Of a stretch of DNA of 9,880 nt, positions 1 to 5,316 are shown in pieces (position 1 is the first letter of the stretch; each line of letters begins with the position of its first letter). The notes under the pieces were generated by a model, which saw only the letters and a list, made by a program, of their open reading frames with translations, was not told the origin of the DNA and did not search any database. Both the position numbers and the translations under genes were made by a program. This DNA comes from JAVBSX01 sp964576215. Its GTDB lineage: Bacteria; Planctomycetota; Planctomycetia; Pirellulales; Thermoguttaceae. The DNA lies in NCBI GenBank assembly GCA_964576215.1, contig CAZNVM010000399.1, positions 1 to 9,880 on the forward strand, in the 5' to 3' direction.

Positions 1-18
1 AAACGACCCATTTTAACA

Positions 19-36
19 TTCGACACTATTGTCGAA
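19..36. repeat. Perfect 7-bp palindrome near the left edge
   Basis: TTCGACA (19-25) and TGTCGAA (30-36) are perfect complements around a 4-nt loop. No T-run follows on either strand, so it is not an obvious intrinsic terminator. It could be an operator or a recombination-associated site; no function can be assigned from sequence. Confidence 0.5.
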
Positions 37-81
37 AAACACAAAAACAGAATTTTTTCCTAACCTGTTGTAATATAAATG

Positions 82-114
82 GTTGCAACAAAAAACAATC
101 GTTTTTTTTGCGAC
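82..114 (-). terminator. Stem-loop just downstream of the int/130-aa/315-aa operon
   Basis: Read on the minus strand, this forms a stem of about 14 pairs with one bulged base and one G-T pair around a 4-nt loop, starting 7 nt after the TAA stop of the 315-residue gene. The 3' arm is T-rich, but there is no clean T-tract after the stem. It probably ends or stabilises the operon transcript, and the intrinsic-terminator reading is weak. The rest of 1-121 is AT-rich with no gene visible. Confidence 0.4.
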
Positions 115-121
115 AAGTTAC

Positions 122-1069
122 TTAACGGCGTAGAATGACACGGTGGGCTTCAATGAGCGAGACCAGTTCCGGCAGTGAATGACGCCCGGCGACGTCGCAC
201 ATCTTGCGCCGCGACCAGCGGTACATGATCCGGTCAATCAAGTCGGGACTGACTCCCTTCTCCTTGTGATGATCGTAGGCCGTCTTGCGAAATTTGATAA
301 ACTCCTCACCCGACCGATCAATCTCAGCAAAAATGTCTTTCGAAGAATTTTTAAAATCTTCCTTTACTTTACTTTGCTTTACTTTACTTATTAACTTTAA
401 GTTGTCTCCCGGAGGGGAGATTGGAACGGTGTCCTCAAGAGTAGTATTTTGGCTACTATCAGTAGCATTTTGACTACTATGAGTAGCATTTTGGCTACTA
501 TGAGTAGCATTTTGGCTACTCTTCAGGCTACTCTCGATGTCGGCCTCAAGAGTAGCATTTTGGCTACTATCAGTAGCATTTTGACTACTATGAGTAGCAT
601 TTTGACTACTCTTCAGGCTACTCTCGGGGTCGGAAAAAAGAGTAGTTTTTTGGCTACACTCAGTAGCGTTTTGGCTACTCTCCGCTCCGGCCACAAGATT
701 TTGGCAACCAAGAGTAGCCTTTTGACTACCAAGAGTAGCGTACACGCTACACTCGGTCGCCGGGAAGTGCGTGTCCGCTACTATCAGTAGCGTTTCGGCT
801 ACGCTTCGTAGCGTGTCGGCTACGCCCCGGTGCGGTTTTGCCACACTCCGTTGCGTTTCGACTACTCTTTCGGTAACAACTTGATAGTGTCCGTAGTGAA
901 GTTTGACGACAAGGTTCTCTTTTTCAAGTTTTGTAAGCAGTCGTTGAGCAGTGACTCGATTACATTCAACTCGACGAGCAATCTCAATTGGCGTTCTGAC
1001 ACCATCATGGAGAGCGTCTAAAACTTCGCGAGCCGTACCCGAAATTTTCAGGCTTATGGTTGCTTTCAT
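122..1069 (-). CDS. Winged-helix DNA-binding protein with repeat linker, candidate replication initiator (315 aa)
   Basis: The start is taken as the ATG at 1069, not the longer frame to 1162, because AAGGAGGTG lies just upstream and the ATG overlaps the TGA of the preceding gene (ATGA). Residues about 12-65 look like a winged helix-turn-helix (AREVLDAL, then TPIEIARRV, then RVTAQRLLTKLEKENLV and a short wing). Residues about 77-212 are low complexity, mostly SSQNAT(H/D) heptads encoded by 21-bp palindromic units. Residues 224-245 are lysine-rich, encoded by an AT-rich tract. Residues 246-315 form a basic helical C-terminus containing SPDLIDRI, shared with the upstream gene. The plan resembles lambda O: DNA-binding N-terminus, disordered linker encoding the iterons, C-terminal partner domain. 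The initiator role is inference. It could instead be a transcription regulator or partition protein of the element. No family was recognised for the C-terminus. Confidence 0.7.
   Translation of the reverse strand: MKATISLKISGTAREVLDALHDGVRTPIEIARRVECNRVTAQRLLTKLEKENLVVKLHYGHYQVVTERVVETQRSVAKPHRGVADTLRSVAETLLIVADTHFPATECSVYATLGSQKATLGCQNLVAGAESSQNATECSQKTTLFSDPESSLKSSQNATHSSQNATDSSQNATLEADIESSLKSSQNATHSSQNATHSSQNATDSSQNTTLEDTVPISPPGDNLKLISKVKQSKVKEDFKNSSKDIFAEIDRSGEEFIKFRKTAYDHHKEKGVSPDLIDRIMYRWSRRKMCDVAGRHSLPELVSLIEAHRVILRR
342..404. other. AT-rich tract with CTTTA repeats, possible DNA-unwinding element
   Basis: Positions 362-390 are nearly perfect tandem CTTTA (CTTTA, CTTTA, CTTTG, CTTTA, CTTTA, CTTA). 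Next to them, 342-361 is an AT-rich inverted repeat (GAAGAATTTT, T, AAAATCTTC, one bulged base). The tract lies inside the 315-residue gene, just 3' of the palindrome array in gene direction, where lambda has its AT-rich unwinding region. Its role as an unwinding element is inferred from position and composition only. Confidence 0.45.
405..420. repeat. 6-bp inverted repeat between palindrome array and AT-rich tract
   Basis: TCTCCC (405-410) and GGGAGA (415-420) are perfect complements with a 4-nt loop. The element separates the 21-bp array from the AT-rich tract within the coding sequence (the SPPGDN region of the protein). Confidence 0.5.
440..869. repeat. Array of 21-bp palindromic repeats (iteron-like)
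   Basis: Clear units start at 440, 461, 482, 503; 551, 572, 593; 641, 662; 713, 734; and 786, 807, 828, 849. Degenerate segments of 27-31 nt separate the groups. The consensus on the coding strand is AGTAGC-CAAAAT-GCTACT plus 3 nt, a 6-bp inverted repeat around a 6-nt centre, repeated every 21 bp (about two helical turns). The unit at 807 has a compensated arm pair (CGTAGC/GCTACG). Units from 440 to 754 are in one reading frame (SSQNATH); those from 786 are shifted by one base and encode SVAETLL-type peptide, so the DNA pattern persists across frames. This is not a CRISPR: units are contiguous and there are no unique spacers of regular length. Confidence 0.85.
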
Positions 1070-1458
1070 TCCGGCACCTCCTTTCCCTGCGGCGTCATTT
1101 CCGGTTCGGCCTGGGACTTTTGTTGGAGAAAGTATTCCCTGGGCGTCCGGCAAGGCGTCCATTCATAACCGGCGATTCCGAAGCACCATCGGGCCGCGTC
1201 GGCAAACCACATCCAGCGGTACTCCAACTCGCCCAACCGCTGTTTGGCCGTCGCCGTCCCCTTAATCGCCAGAATGGTTTTCAGATCAAGACCAGGTATC
1301 TCTGCAACACCGGCAAGAGCGATTCGGTCAATCAGATCAGGACTGACATTTCTTTCCTGAACGACACTCTCGATGACCTTGCGGTAAGTCGTGTAGACCT
1401 CCTGATTCTTCTTGCTTGAAAACACCAGGTCTTTCAGTTCTTCAATGCTCTTTTTCAT
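1066..1458 (-). CDS. Hypothetical protein (130 aa) between integrase and candidate initiator
   Basis: No known family recognised. The start at 1458 is supported by a strong Shine-Dalgarno (GGGAGGTGA) inside the 3' end of the integrase gene and by the ATGA overlap with its stop. A second ATGA overlap (1066-1069) joins it to the next gene, so the three proteins are probably translationally coupled. Residues 1-20 are charged. Residues 22-46 contain a motif (YRK, then VSPDLIDRI) matching residues 257-281 of the 315-residue neighbour at 12 of 25 positions. Residues 78-110 are aromatic and tryptophan-rich (YRWMWFADAARW), and the C-terminus is polar and likely disordered. A small partner of the initiator, such as a loader or regulator, is possible given the shared motif and coupling, but this is inference. 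Confidence 0.75.
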   Translation of the reverse strand: MKKSIEELKDLVFSSKKNQEVYTTYRKVIESVVQERNVSPDLIDRIALAGVAEIPGLDLKTILAIKGTATAKQRLGELEYRWMWFADAARWCFGIAGYEWTPCRTPREYFLQQKSQAEPEMTPQGKEVPE

Positions 1459-2390
1459 TGGTCACCTCCCATCCCCGGAAGCCGGATCGAGAGGGCGTAC
1501 TGTTCGAGGTTGCCCCGGACGTAGTGGTCCATCGTGGTTTGCAGGCTGGCGTGATCGCCGAGAGCTTGGAGCGTCGCGGCGTCCACCCCGGATCGGCAGG
1601 CCAGTTGGAGTGAGTAGCGTTTGAGGTCGTGCGGCATAATGTGCGGCTCGATATTCGCCGTTTCGTTCAGTTCGTGCCAGATTTCATAGAACCTCTTTCG
1701 TCCATGCGTCCAGGGGACCAGTTTTTCCTCGGCCTGAAACAGGCTTTGGCAACCCTGGACCGCCCGAAGGGCCTGTAAAACGTGAGGATTAAGAGGTTTC
1801 CGGCGTTCCCGCTTGGTCTTGTCAATCTCGGCGGGGACGACAATGTATTTGAGGCCCGGGTCAAGATGCCCCCACCGCAGGCGGAGAGCGACGTTGATCC
1901 GGATGGCGGTCGAGCTGATGAGAAAAATCAGGGCTTTCCACCACTGATGCCTCAAGGTCGGTTCCAGGTAGCCCGGCCACAGCTGACAGCTCGGACAGAA
2001 GGCGGTGGCGGAGTAGAGTGCGTCGGCAACGCTATCCGCAACCTCGCGTGGCAGCCGTTTGTACGATTGCGGCGGCCTGACCCAGGGAGCGATCGGGAAC
2101 CAACCGAGTGCGTCCCGGTTTCGCGGCCCAGGCGGTCCCAGTTTGGAGAAAATGAGGTTCATGTGCCGACAGTGCTTACGCTCCGTCTCAATGGACTGGC
2201 CAAGTGCACGAAGCCCGACAACGAACCGGGAGTTGTTGGCCGGTGTAAGCTCTTCCAGGGGCACGTCGCCGACGATCTCGATGTACCGTTCGACGGAAAT
2301 CAGGTAGTTTTCGATGGTCGAGGTCGAAACACGACCATACCAGTACGTGGGCGCATAGTGCGCACGCACAAAGTCAGAGAGGGAAGTCAT
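1455..2390 (-). CDS. Tyrosine recombinase / phage-type integrase (311 aa)
   Basis: Site-specific recombinase that would catalyse insertion and excision of the element through a 3'-phosphotyrosine intermediate. Residues about 1-90 fit an N-terminal SAM-like core-binding domain (STIENYLISVERYIEIVG). The catalytic domain shows Arg164 (TAIRINVALRLRW), Lys191/193 in the beta-hairpin (DKTKRERRKPL), His254 in HDLKR, His280 in LGDHAS and nucleophile Tyr290 in MDHYV. The usual box II Arg (third residue after His) is Lys257, followed by Arg258; this substitution also occurs in other integrases, so the enzyme need not be dead. An unusual insertion with FCPSC (131-135) precedes Arg164. The gene is first in a three-gene operon, with a promoter at 2436-2464. 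No good Shine-Dalgarno precedes the ATG at 2390. It lies about 3.4 kb inside the element, not next to the tRNA. Confidence 0.9.
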   Translation of the reverse strand: MTSLSDFVRAHYAPTYWYGRVSTSTIENYLISVERYIEIVGDVPLEELTPANNSRFVVGLRALGQSIETERKHCRHMNLIFSKLGPPGPRNRDALGWFPIAPWVRPPQSYKRLPREVADSVADALYSATAFCPSCQLWPGYLEPTLRHQWWKALIFLISSTAIRINVALRLRWGHLDPGLKYIVVPAEIDKTKRERRKPLNPHVLQALRAVQGCQSLFQAEEKLVPWTHGRKRFYEIWHELNETANIEPHIMPHDLKRYSLQLACRSGVDAATLQALGDHASLQTTMDHYVRGNLEQYALSIRLPGMGGDQ

Positions 2391-2419
2391 TGCGTCAAAT
2401 TAAGATAAAAAGTGATGGA

Positions 2420-2480
2420 TTTTTGAGATACGAGCACGATACCACAATTTAGATTTTGAATCAAGAGCGCGAGCAAGAAA
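2420..2480 (-). repeat. Promoter-bearing repeat, copy 1 (upstream of integrase)
   Basis: This 61-bp segment aligns without gaps to 5527-5587 with 52 of 61 identities, including 22 perfect bases at the upstream end (AATCAAGAGCGCGAGCAAG and three A). Both copies lie in the same orientation about 30 nt from the start codon of a minus-strand gene, and both contain a -35/-10 pair with 17-bp spacing. The conserved block just upstream of the -35 could be an activator or operator site. Confidence 0.8.
2436..2464 (-). promoter_or_regulatory. Sigma-70-type promoter of the integrase operon
   Basis: On the minus strand, TTGATT (2464-2459) and TATCGT (2441-2436) are separated by 17 bp, with a TGG extended -10 element before the -10. 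Transcription would start near 2429, giving a leader of about 39 nt to the ATG at 2390. Confidence 0.6.
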
Positions 2481-2506
2481 AATCGTTGGAAAATCGAAAA
2501 AATCCG

Positions 2507-2565
2507 CACAAAAGAAATGGGCCGCCCGGCGTCCCGGCGCGGCGAAAAATCGCCTCTCCCGGAAA
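2507..2565 (+). repeat. GC-hairpin intergenic repeat, copy 1
   Basis: The first 26 bases (2507-2532) are identical to 3903-3928. Both copies then share CGGCGCGGCG and a CGCCTC(T/C)CCCGGAAA tail. The GC core folds into a strong hairpin (GCCGC/GCGGC outer arms, CCGG/CCGG inner arms here). Both copies lie immediately upstream of a plus-strand promoter, so the element marks the start of a gene block rather than acting as a simple terminator. Confidence 0.7.
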
Positions 2566-2571
2566 TCGGCA

Positions 2572-2600
2572 TTGATCGGATTCCGAAATATTGCTATGAT
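2572..2600 (+). promoter_or_regulatory. Promoter of the DUF6978-like/DUF1828 pair
   Basis: TTGATC (2572-2577) and TATGAT (2595-2600) are 17 bp apart, with an extended -10 (TGC) before TATGAT. The predicted start is near 2607, leaving about 32 nt to the ATG at 2639. It is divergent from the integrase promoter within a 248-bp intergenic region. Confidence 0.65.
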
Positions 2601-2638
2601 TCTCCGAATTGAGCAACCACCCTGCGTAAATAGAGAAC

Positions 2639-3112
2639 ATGGAAAAACACACGCTTCATTTGTCGCAAGCCGATGCGGATCAACTGGTGGCCATGGAAAA
2701 ACACTGCTTTGAAAATAAGCGGTATGAATTTCCGTCCGGAGGAAAAAAGATTTCCATTCTGCTGTTTTCGCACGACCGACGGCATGAGTTCGCTTTGGAC
2801 ATTCACAGTGGACAGGTGGACCTCAAAAAATACACGTTCGGCAATCGGACTCGTAGCGTTATCACCCTCATTCGTGTCGATCTTCGCGAGCGCGGGAGAC
2901 ACGTCAATCCAAACAACACGATTATTACCGGTCCGCATATTCACCGTTATCGTGAAGGATTCGGCGACAAGTGGGCAGAGCCGCTTCCTCCGGAATTTGG
3001 AAATCCGGGTAATACTTTTCAAGTGTTTCAAAATTTTATGAATCATTGTAATATCGTGGAAAAACCGCATGTTACTTACATTCGCCAACTCTTTCCTCCA
3101 GATGAAACATGA
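2639..3112 (+). CDS. DUF6978-like protein (157 aa)
   Basis: Small protein of unknown biochemical role. The most telling feature is the motif GPHIHRYREGFGDKWA (residues 98-113), which I associate from memory with the DUF6978 family. The rest also fits: an N-terminal helix with SQADADQLVAMEK, then a beta-rich middle (KISILLFSHDRRHEFALDI, followed by a basic KKYTFGNRTRSVITLIRVDL). No signal peptide or membrane segment is seen, so it should be cytoplasmic. The RBS is weak (only GAGA before the ATG). The stop overlaps the next start as ATGA, and this pairing with a DUF1828/DUF1829 protein is recurrent in my recollection, suggesting a two-component unit. Toxin-antitoxin or defence function is a guess from pairing and location on a mobile element; no catalytic motif is identified. 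Confidence 0.7.
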   Translation: MEKHTLHLSQADADQLVAMEKHCFENKRYEFPSGGKKISILLFSHDRRHEFALDIHSGQVDLKKYTFGNRTRSVITLIRVDLRERGRHVNPNNTIITGPHIHRYREGFGDKWAEPLPPEFGNPGNTFQVFQNFMNHCNIVEKPHVTYIRQLFPPDET

Positions 3113-3888
3113 CTGCCACACTCAACCGATGCCAAATCCAAGAACTCAACGACCAATACTTTCATTGGCTCCGCGACAATACCGTAATCCACTCTCTCGA
3201 AAATGGTTGGGCTGAGATTACAACACCGTTTTTGGACCGCCATAATGACAGCCTGCAAATTTATGCGAAGGCCGAACAAAACGGAATACGATTAACCGAT
3301 GACGGATATACAATCAGCGACCTTCAAATGTCCGGCTGCGACTTGGATTCCTCGCGACGACAAGCGATTCTCAAAGAGACGCTTGCCGGTTTCGGCGTGA
3401 ATTTTTTAGAGGGGCGGCTTGAGGTCTTCGGGAACCAACATGATTTTGCCCAACTTAAAGTCAATCTCCTTCAGGCGATGCTGTGCGTGAATGATATGTT
3501 TTACTTATCTTCTCCACAGATCGCTCAATTGTTTTTTGAGGATACGGCATCTTGGCTCGAATCCGCCGGAATTCGATATGCTTCAAATATCAGGCTTCAA
3601 GGAAAATCCGGTTTTTCCTACAATATTTTCGGTCTTATTCCGAAATCACCAAACGCTCCGGATCGGATTATTCAACCAATCAATCGACCGGACAAAAATT
3701 CCGTGCGACAGTTGCTTTTCGAGTGGGAGGACACTCGGGAAGCAAGGCCGGGAAACATTCTTTATCCTATTTTGAACGATACGGAAAAGGAAATTCGCCA
3801 AAGCATCATTTCCGCATTCGAGTCTTACGGAGTTACTTGCATTCCCTGGTCACAAAGAGAAGATTACCGGGATTTACTGGCTTCTTAA
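3109..3888 (+). CDS. DUF1828/DUF1829 domain protein (259 aa)
   Basis: Residues about 34-125 match the DUF1828 pattern: an acidic FLDRHNDSLQIYAK stretch, then GIRLTDDGYTISDL (59-72), then a helical part with GFGVNFLEGRLEV. Residues about 160-250 fit DUF1829 (GFSYNIFGLIPKSPNAPDRIIQPIN, then WEDTREARP and a helix ending CIPWSQRED). The length agrees with two-domain members of the family. The conserved Asp residues D46, D64 and D65 could be catalytic or metal-binding, but this is unproven and no nuclease motif is certain. It is translationally coupled to the upstream gene by ATGA at 3109-3112. No membrane segment is seen. The function is unknown; partner of the DUF6978-like protein is the safest statement. 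Confidence 0.8.
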   Translation: MTATLNRCQIQELNDQYFHWLRDNTVIHSLENGWAEITTPFLDRHNDSLQIYAKAEQNGIRLTDDGYTISDLQMSGCDLDSSRRQAILKETLAGFGVNFLEGRLEVFGNQHDFAQLKVNLLQAMLCVNDMFYLSSPQIAQLFFEDTASWLESAGIRYASNIRLQGKSGFSYNIFGLIPKSPNAPDRIIQPINRPDKNSVRQLLFEWEDTREARPGNILYPILNDTEKEIRQSIISAFESYGVTCIPWSQREDYRDLLAS

Positions 3889-3902
3889 TTACGGTCATTC
3901 GA

Positions 3903-3967
3903 CACAAAAGAAATGGGCCGCCCGGCGTGGATCGGCGCGGCGGGTCCGATCTCGCCTCCCCCGGAAA
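3903..3967 (+). repeat. GC-hairpin intergenic repeat, copy 2
   Basis: Second copy of the 2507-2565 element: 26 identical bases at its start, the same outer hairpin arms (GCCGC/GCGGC), a diverged loop, and the CGCCTCCCCCGGAAAA tail that runs into the promoter of the 101-residue gene. It begins 14 nt after the DUF1828 stop codon. No T-run follows the hairpin. Confidence 0.7.
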
Positions 3968-3983
3968 AGTGGTAGAATAGGGG
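3954..3983 (+). promoter_or_regulatory. Extended -10 promoter block, copy 1
   Basis: These 30 bases are identical to 4572-4601. They contain TGG-TAGAAT (3970-3978), an extended -10, without a convincing -35. A second conserved stretch, CCGAAAGGAGAACTCGAAAA, gives both genes the same Shine-Dalgarno (AAGGAG at 4021-4026). The similarity continues through the first four codons (M-T/A-T-I). Confidence 0.65.
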
Positions 3984-4036
3984 TCTGTCAAATCCAATAC
4001 TACTCCACCAACTTATCCGAAAGGAGAACTCGAAAA

Positions 4037-4342
4037 ATGACTACGATTGATCGGGAAACGGTTATGAATTCCACTGACGCCGATCCGACGGAAGCTGAGG
4101 ATGCTGTCGTCGAGGTGGAATTCAAAAAAACAAAATACGTCCTATACGGGACGACTCCTTACTTTGAACGGCAAAAGGAATTAGAGGCAAAACCCAAGCC
4201 CAAGTGTTGGAAATTCATTGGCAGGCTCTTTGGTTGTACGGTCTGTGCTGTTGCCATTGTATATGGAACCGCTCATTTTCTTGGAGCGATTCGAGAGATT
4301 GTTGAATCTTTCGAATGGGTTCGTCAACTTTTCGGCATTTGA
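4037..4342 (+). CDS. Small single-pass membrane protein (101 aa)
   Basis: No family recognised. The ATG at 4037 follows AAGGAG by 10 nt; an internal Met10 is an alternative start. Residues 1-35 are acidic (EAEDAVVEVEF), 36-58 are basic and proline-containing (EAKPKPKCWK), and residues about 60-83 form one hydrophobic segment with two Cys (IGRLFGCTVCAVAIVYGTAHFL). A short amphipathic tail ends in EWVRQLFGI. Basic residues before the membrane segment favour a cytoplasmic N-terminus. It is expressed from a promoter/leader block duplicated in front of the 218-residue gene. The 3' 128 nt overlap, tail to tail, a minus-strand gene. It is likely accessory cargo of the element. Confidence 0.65.
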   Translation: MTTIDRETVMNSTDADPTEAEDAVVEVEFKKTKYVLYGTTPYFERQKELEAKPKPKCWKFIGRLFGCTVCAVAIVYGTAHFLGAIREIVESFEWVRQLFGI

Positions 4343-4565
4343 TAAAGCCCGATACCGAAGTTATGAGGTTCGACATCATAAAAATTAACGCAAACCAAAA
4401 AATCCACTTCTCTGCACGGTTCAATCCACTATGGCTGTGACGTATTATGCTGTCCGTTTGTTTGTCGAGACATTGAACCACCAAACTCATTTTCTTACTT
4501 AGTTCGGCAACTTGCTCTTGGAGTGTTTCATTTTTTTCGTCCATAGCATTCAAAGTGGAATTCAT
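4215..4565 (-). CDS. Small coiled-coil membrane protein (116 aa), antisense to flanking genes
   Basis: The ATG at 4565 is preceded at ideal spacing by GGGGGAGGC, the reverse strand of the duplicated promoter block, giving a strong Shine-Dalgarno. Residues about 5-42 look like a coiled coil (NETLQEQVAELSKKMSLVVQCLDKQ). Residues about 54-75 are a clear membrane segment (WIFWFALIFMMSNLITSVSGFI). Residues 84-100 are a second charged helix (IRKIQQSLESLQENERF). Residues 75-116 are read from the strand opposite the 101-residue gene. It fills the otherwise unexplained 4343-4565 gap. The protein-like composition and strong RBS argue that it is real, but the overlap leaves some doubt about its C-terminus. 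No family recognised. Confidence 0.55.
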   Translation of the reverse strand: MNSTLNAMDEKNETLQEQVAELSKKMSLVVQCLDKQTDSIIRHSHSGLNRAEKWIFWFALIFMMSNLITSVSGFIKCRKVDEPIRKIQQSLESLQENERFHIQWQQHRPYNQRACQ

Positions 4566-4571
4566 TCTTTT

Positions 4572-4601
4572 GCCTCCCCCGGAAAAGTGGTAGAATAGGG
4601 G
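4572..4601 (+). promoter_or_regulatory. Extended -10 promoter block, copy 2
   Basis: Identical over 30 bases to 3954-3983, with TGG-TAGAAT at 4588-4596 and the shared leader ending in AAGGAG (4637-4642), 9 nt before the ATG at 4652. The upstream hairpin part of the block is absent here. On the opposite strand the same GCCTCCCCC serves as the Shine-Dalgarno of the 116-residue gene. Confidence 0.65.
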
Positions 4602-4651
4602 CTTCTCAAACTTACAATTCCACCAACTTTTTCCGAAAGGAGAACTCGAAA

Positions 4652-5308
4652 ATGGCTACGATAAAAGGACTAATCGACAAAAGTGGTGTTCTTGAACTTC
4701 TCAACTCACCGGCTATCAAAATGGCCAGGGAAATTCAGTCGCGTCTCGATGAATTTCAGCATGTCCGACAACTGACCGACTCATTTAACAACCTTAAAAA
4801 ATCTTTGTTTCCTATGCCGCTTACTTTAGAACAATATGATCAACTCATCGAAAACTATCGTCGTATTTCAGAATCATGGGATCCTATCATTGCTCGCTTG
4901 AAAAAGCGGAAAAAACACTATGAAAAACTGTTGAATTCTTCAGAATCCAACTCGAAAACTCCAAAACAAAAAGCAAACGTCGAGTACCATAAATCAGTAA
5001 CCGAGATGCTTTTGTCGATTTCCGAACACTCAAAAGCATCTTACAAAATGCAGGAAAACACCTATGCACTTCAAAGGGAAAACCAAGTCAGTGACAAAGA
5101 GCGAAGTGAACGTGAAAAACAAACATTCCGCTTCTTGCGAATCTCCTACCGGACCACCTGTCTTATTGGCGTCGCTACGCTTGTCGTTGCCGCCATCTCC
5201 TTATTCCGCCCTCCAAAGGTCAACATTCCAACAATCGAAATACCAACCGTCGAGGTTAAACTCCTCCATGAGCATCGCCACGTAAAACAAAACAATGTGA
5301 CGCGGTAA
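4652..5308 (+). CDS. Coiled-coil single-pass membrane protein (218 aa)
   Basis: No family recognised. Residues 1-165 are mostly charged helix with likely coiled coil around 25-95 and 110-160 (RISESWDPIIARLKKRKKHYEKLL; ENQVSDKERSEREKQ). Residues about 168-186 are a membrane segment (TTCLIGVATLVVAAISLF) preceded by RFLRISYR, which by the positive-inside rule puts the N-terminal 165 residues in the cytoplasm. A 30-residue outer tail has a short repeat (IPTIEIPTVEV) and a His-rich end. The start is fixed by the duplicated leader with AAGGAG. It ends 8 nt before the stop of the convergent 59-residue gene, with no terminator seen between. Together with two other small membrane genes it forms a membrane-protein cargo block. 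Confidence 0.7.
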   Translation: MATIKGLIDKSGVLELLNSPAIKMAREIQSRLDEFQHVRQLTDSFNNLKKSLFPMPLTLEQYDQLIENYRRISESWDPIIARLKKRKKHYEKLLNSSESNSKTPKQKANVEYHKSVTEMLLSISEHSKASYKMQENTYALQRENQVSDKERSEREKQTFRFLRISYRTTCLIGVATLVVAAISLFRPPKVNIPTIEIPTVEVKLLHEHRHVKQNNVTR

Positions 5309-5316
5309 ATCGCTTT

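Noticed and set aside
449..790. Plus-strand frame of 113 codons over the repeat array
   Set aside because: It is the antisense reading of the palindromic repeats; low complexity, no ribosome site, and its palindromic nature keeps several frames open.
440..869. CRISPR array
   Set aside because: Units are contiguous 21-bp repeats inside a coding frame, without unique spacers of regular length and without cas genes nearby.
1070..1162. Longer N-terminus for the 315-aa protein
   Set aside because: The ATG at 1069 has a strong Shine-Dalgarno and an ATGA overlap; the extra residues are just another frame of the upstream gene.
1617..1631. Integrase inactivated by Lys instead of the box II Arg (HDLKR)
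   Set aside because: Lys at this position (HDLKH/HDLKR) occurs in many apparently active integrases, as far as I recall, and all other catalytic residues are present.
1782..2408. Plus-strand frame of 208 codons opposite the integrase
   Set aside because: Antisense shadow of a clearly coding tyrosine recombinase; no recognisable domain or ribosome site.
2507..3967. True integron attC sites at the GC-hairpin repeats
   Set aside because: No RYYYAAC/GTTRRRY core pair is visible and the integrase lacks an obvious IntI-specific insertion; only the divergent layout is integron-like.
4064..4075. 12-nt match ATGAATTCCACT between the 101-aa gene and the start of the 116-aa gene
   Set aside because: Too short to show common origin, and the proteins diverge immediately afterwards.
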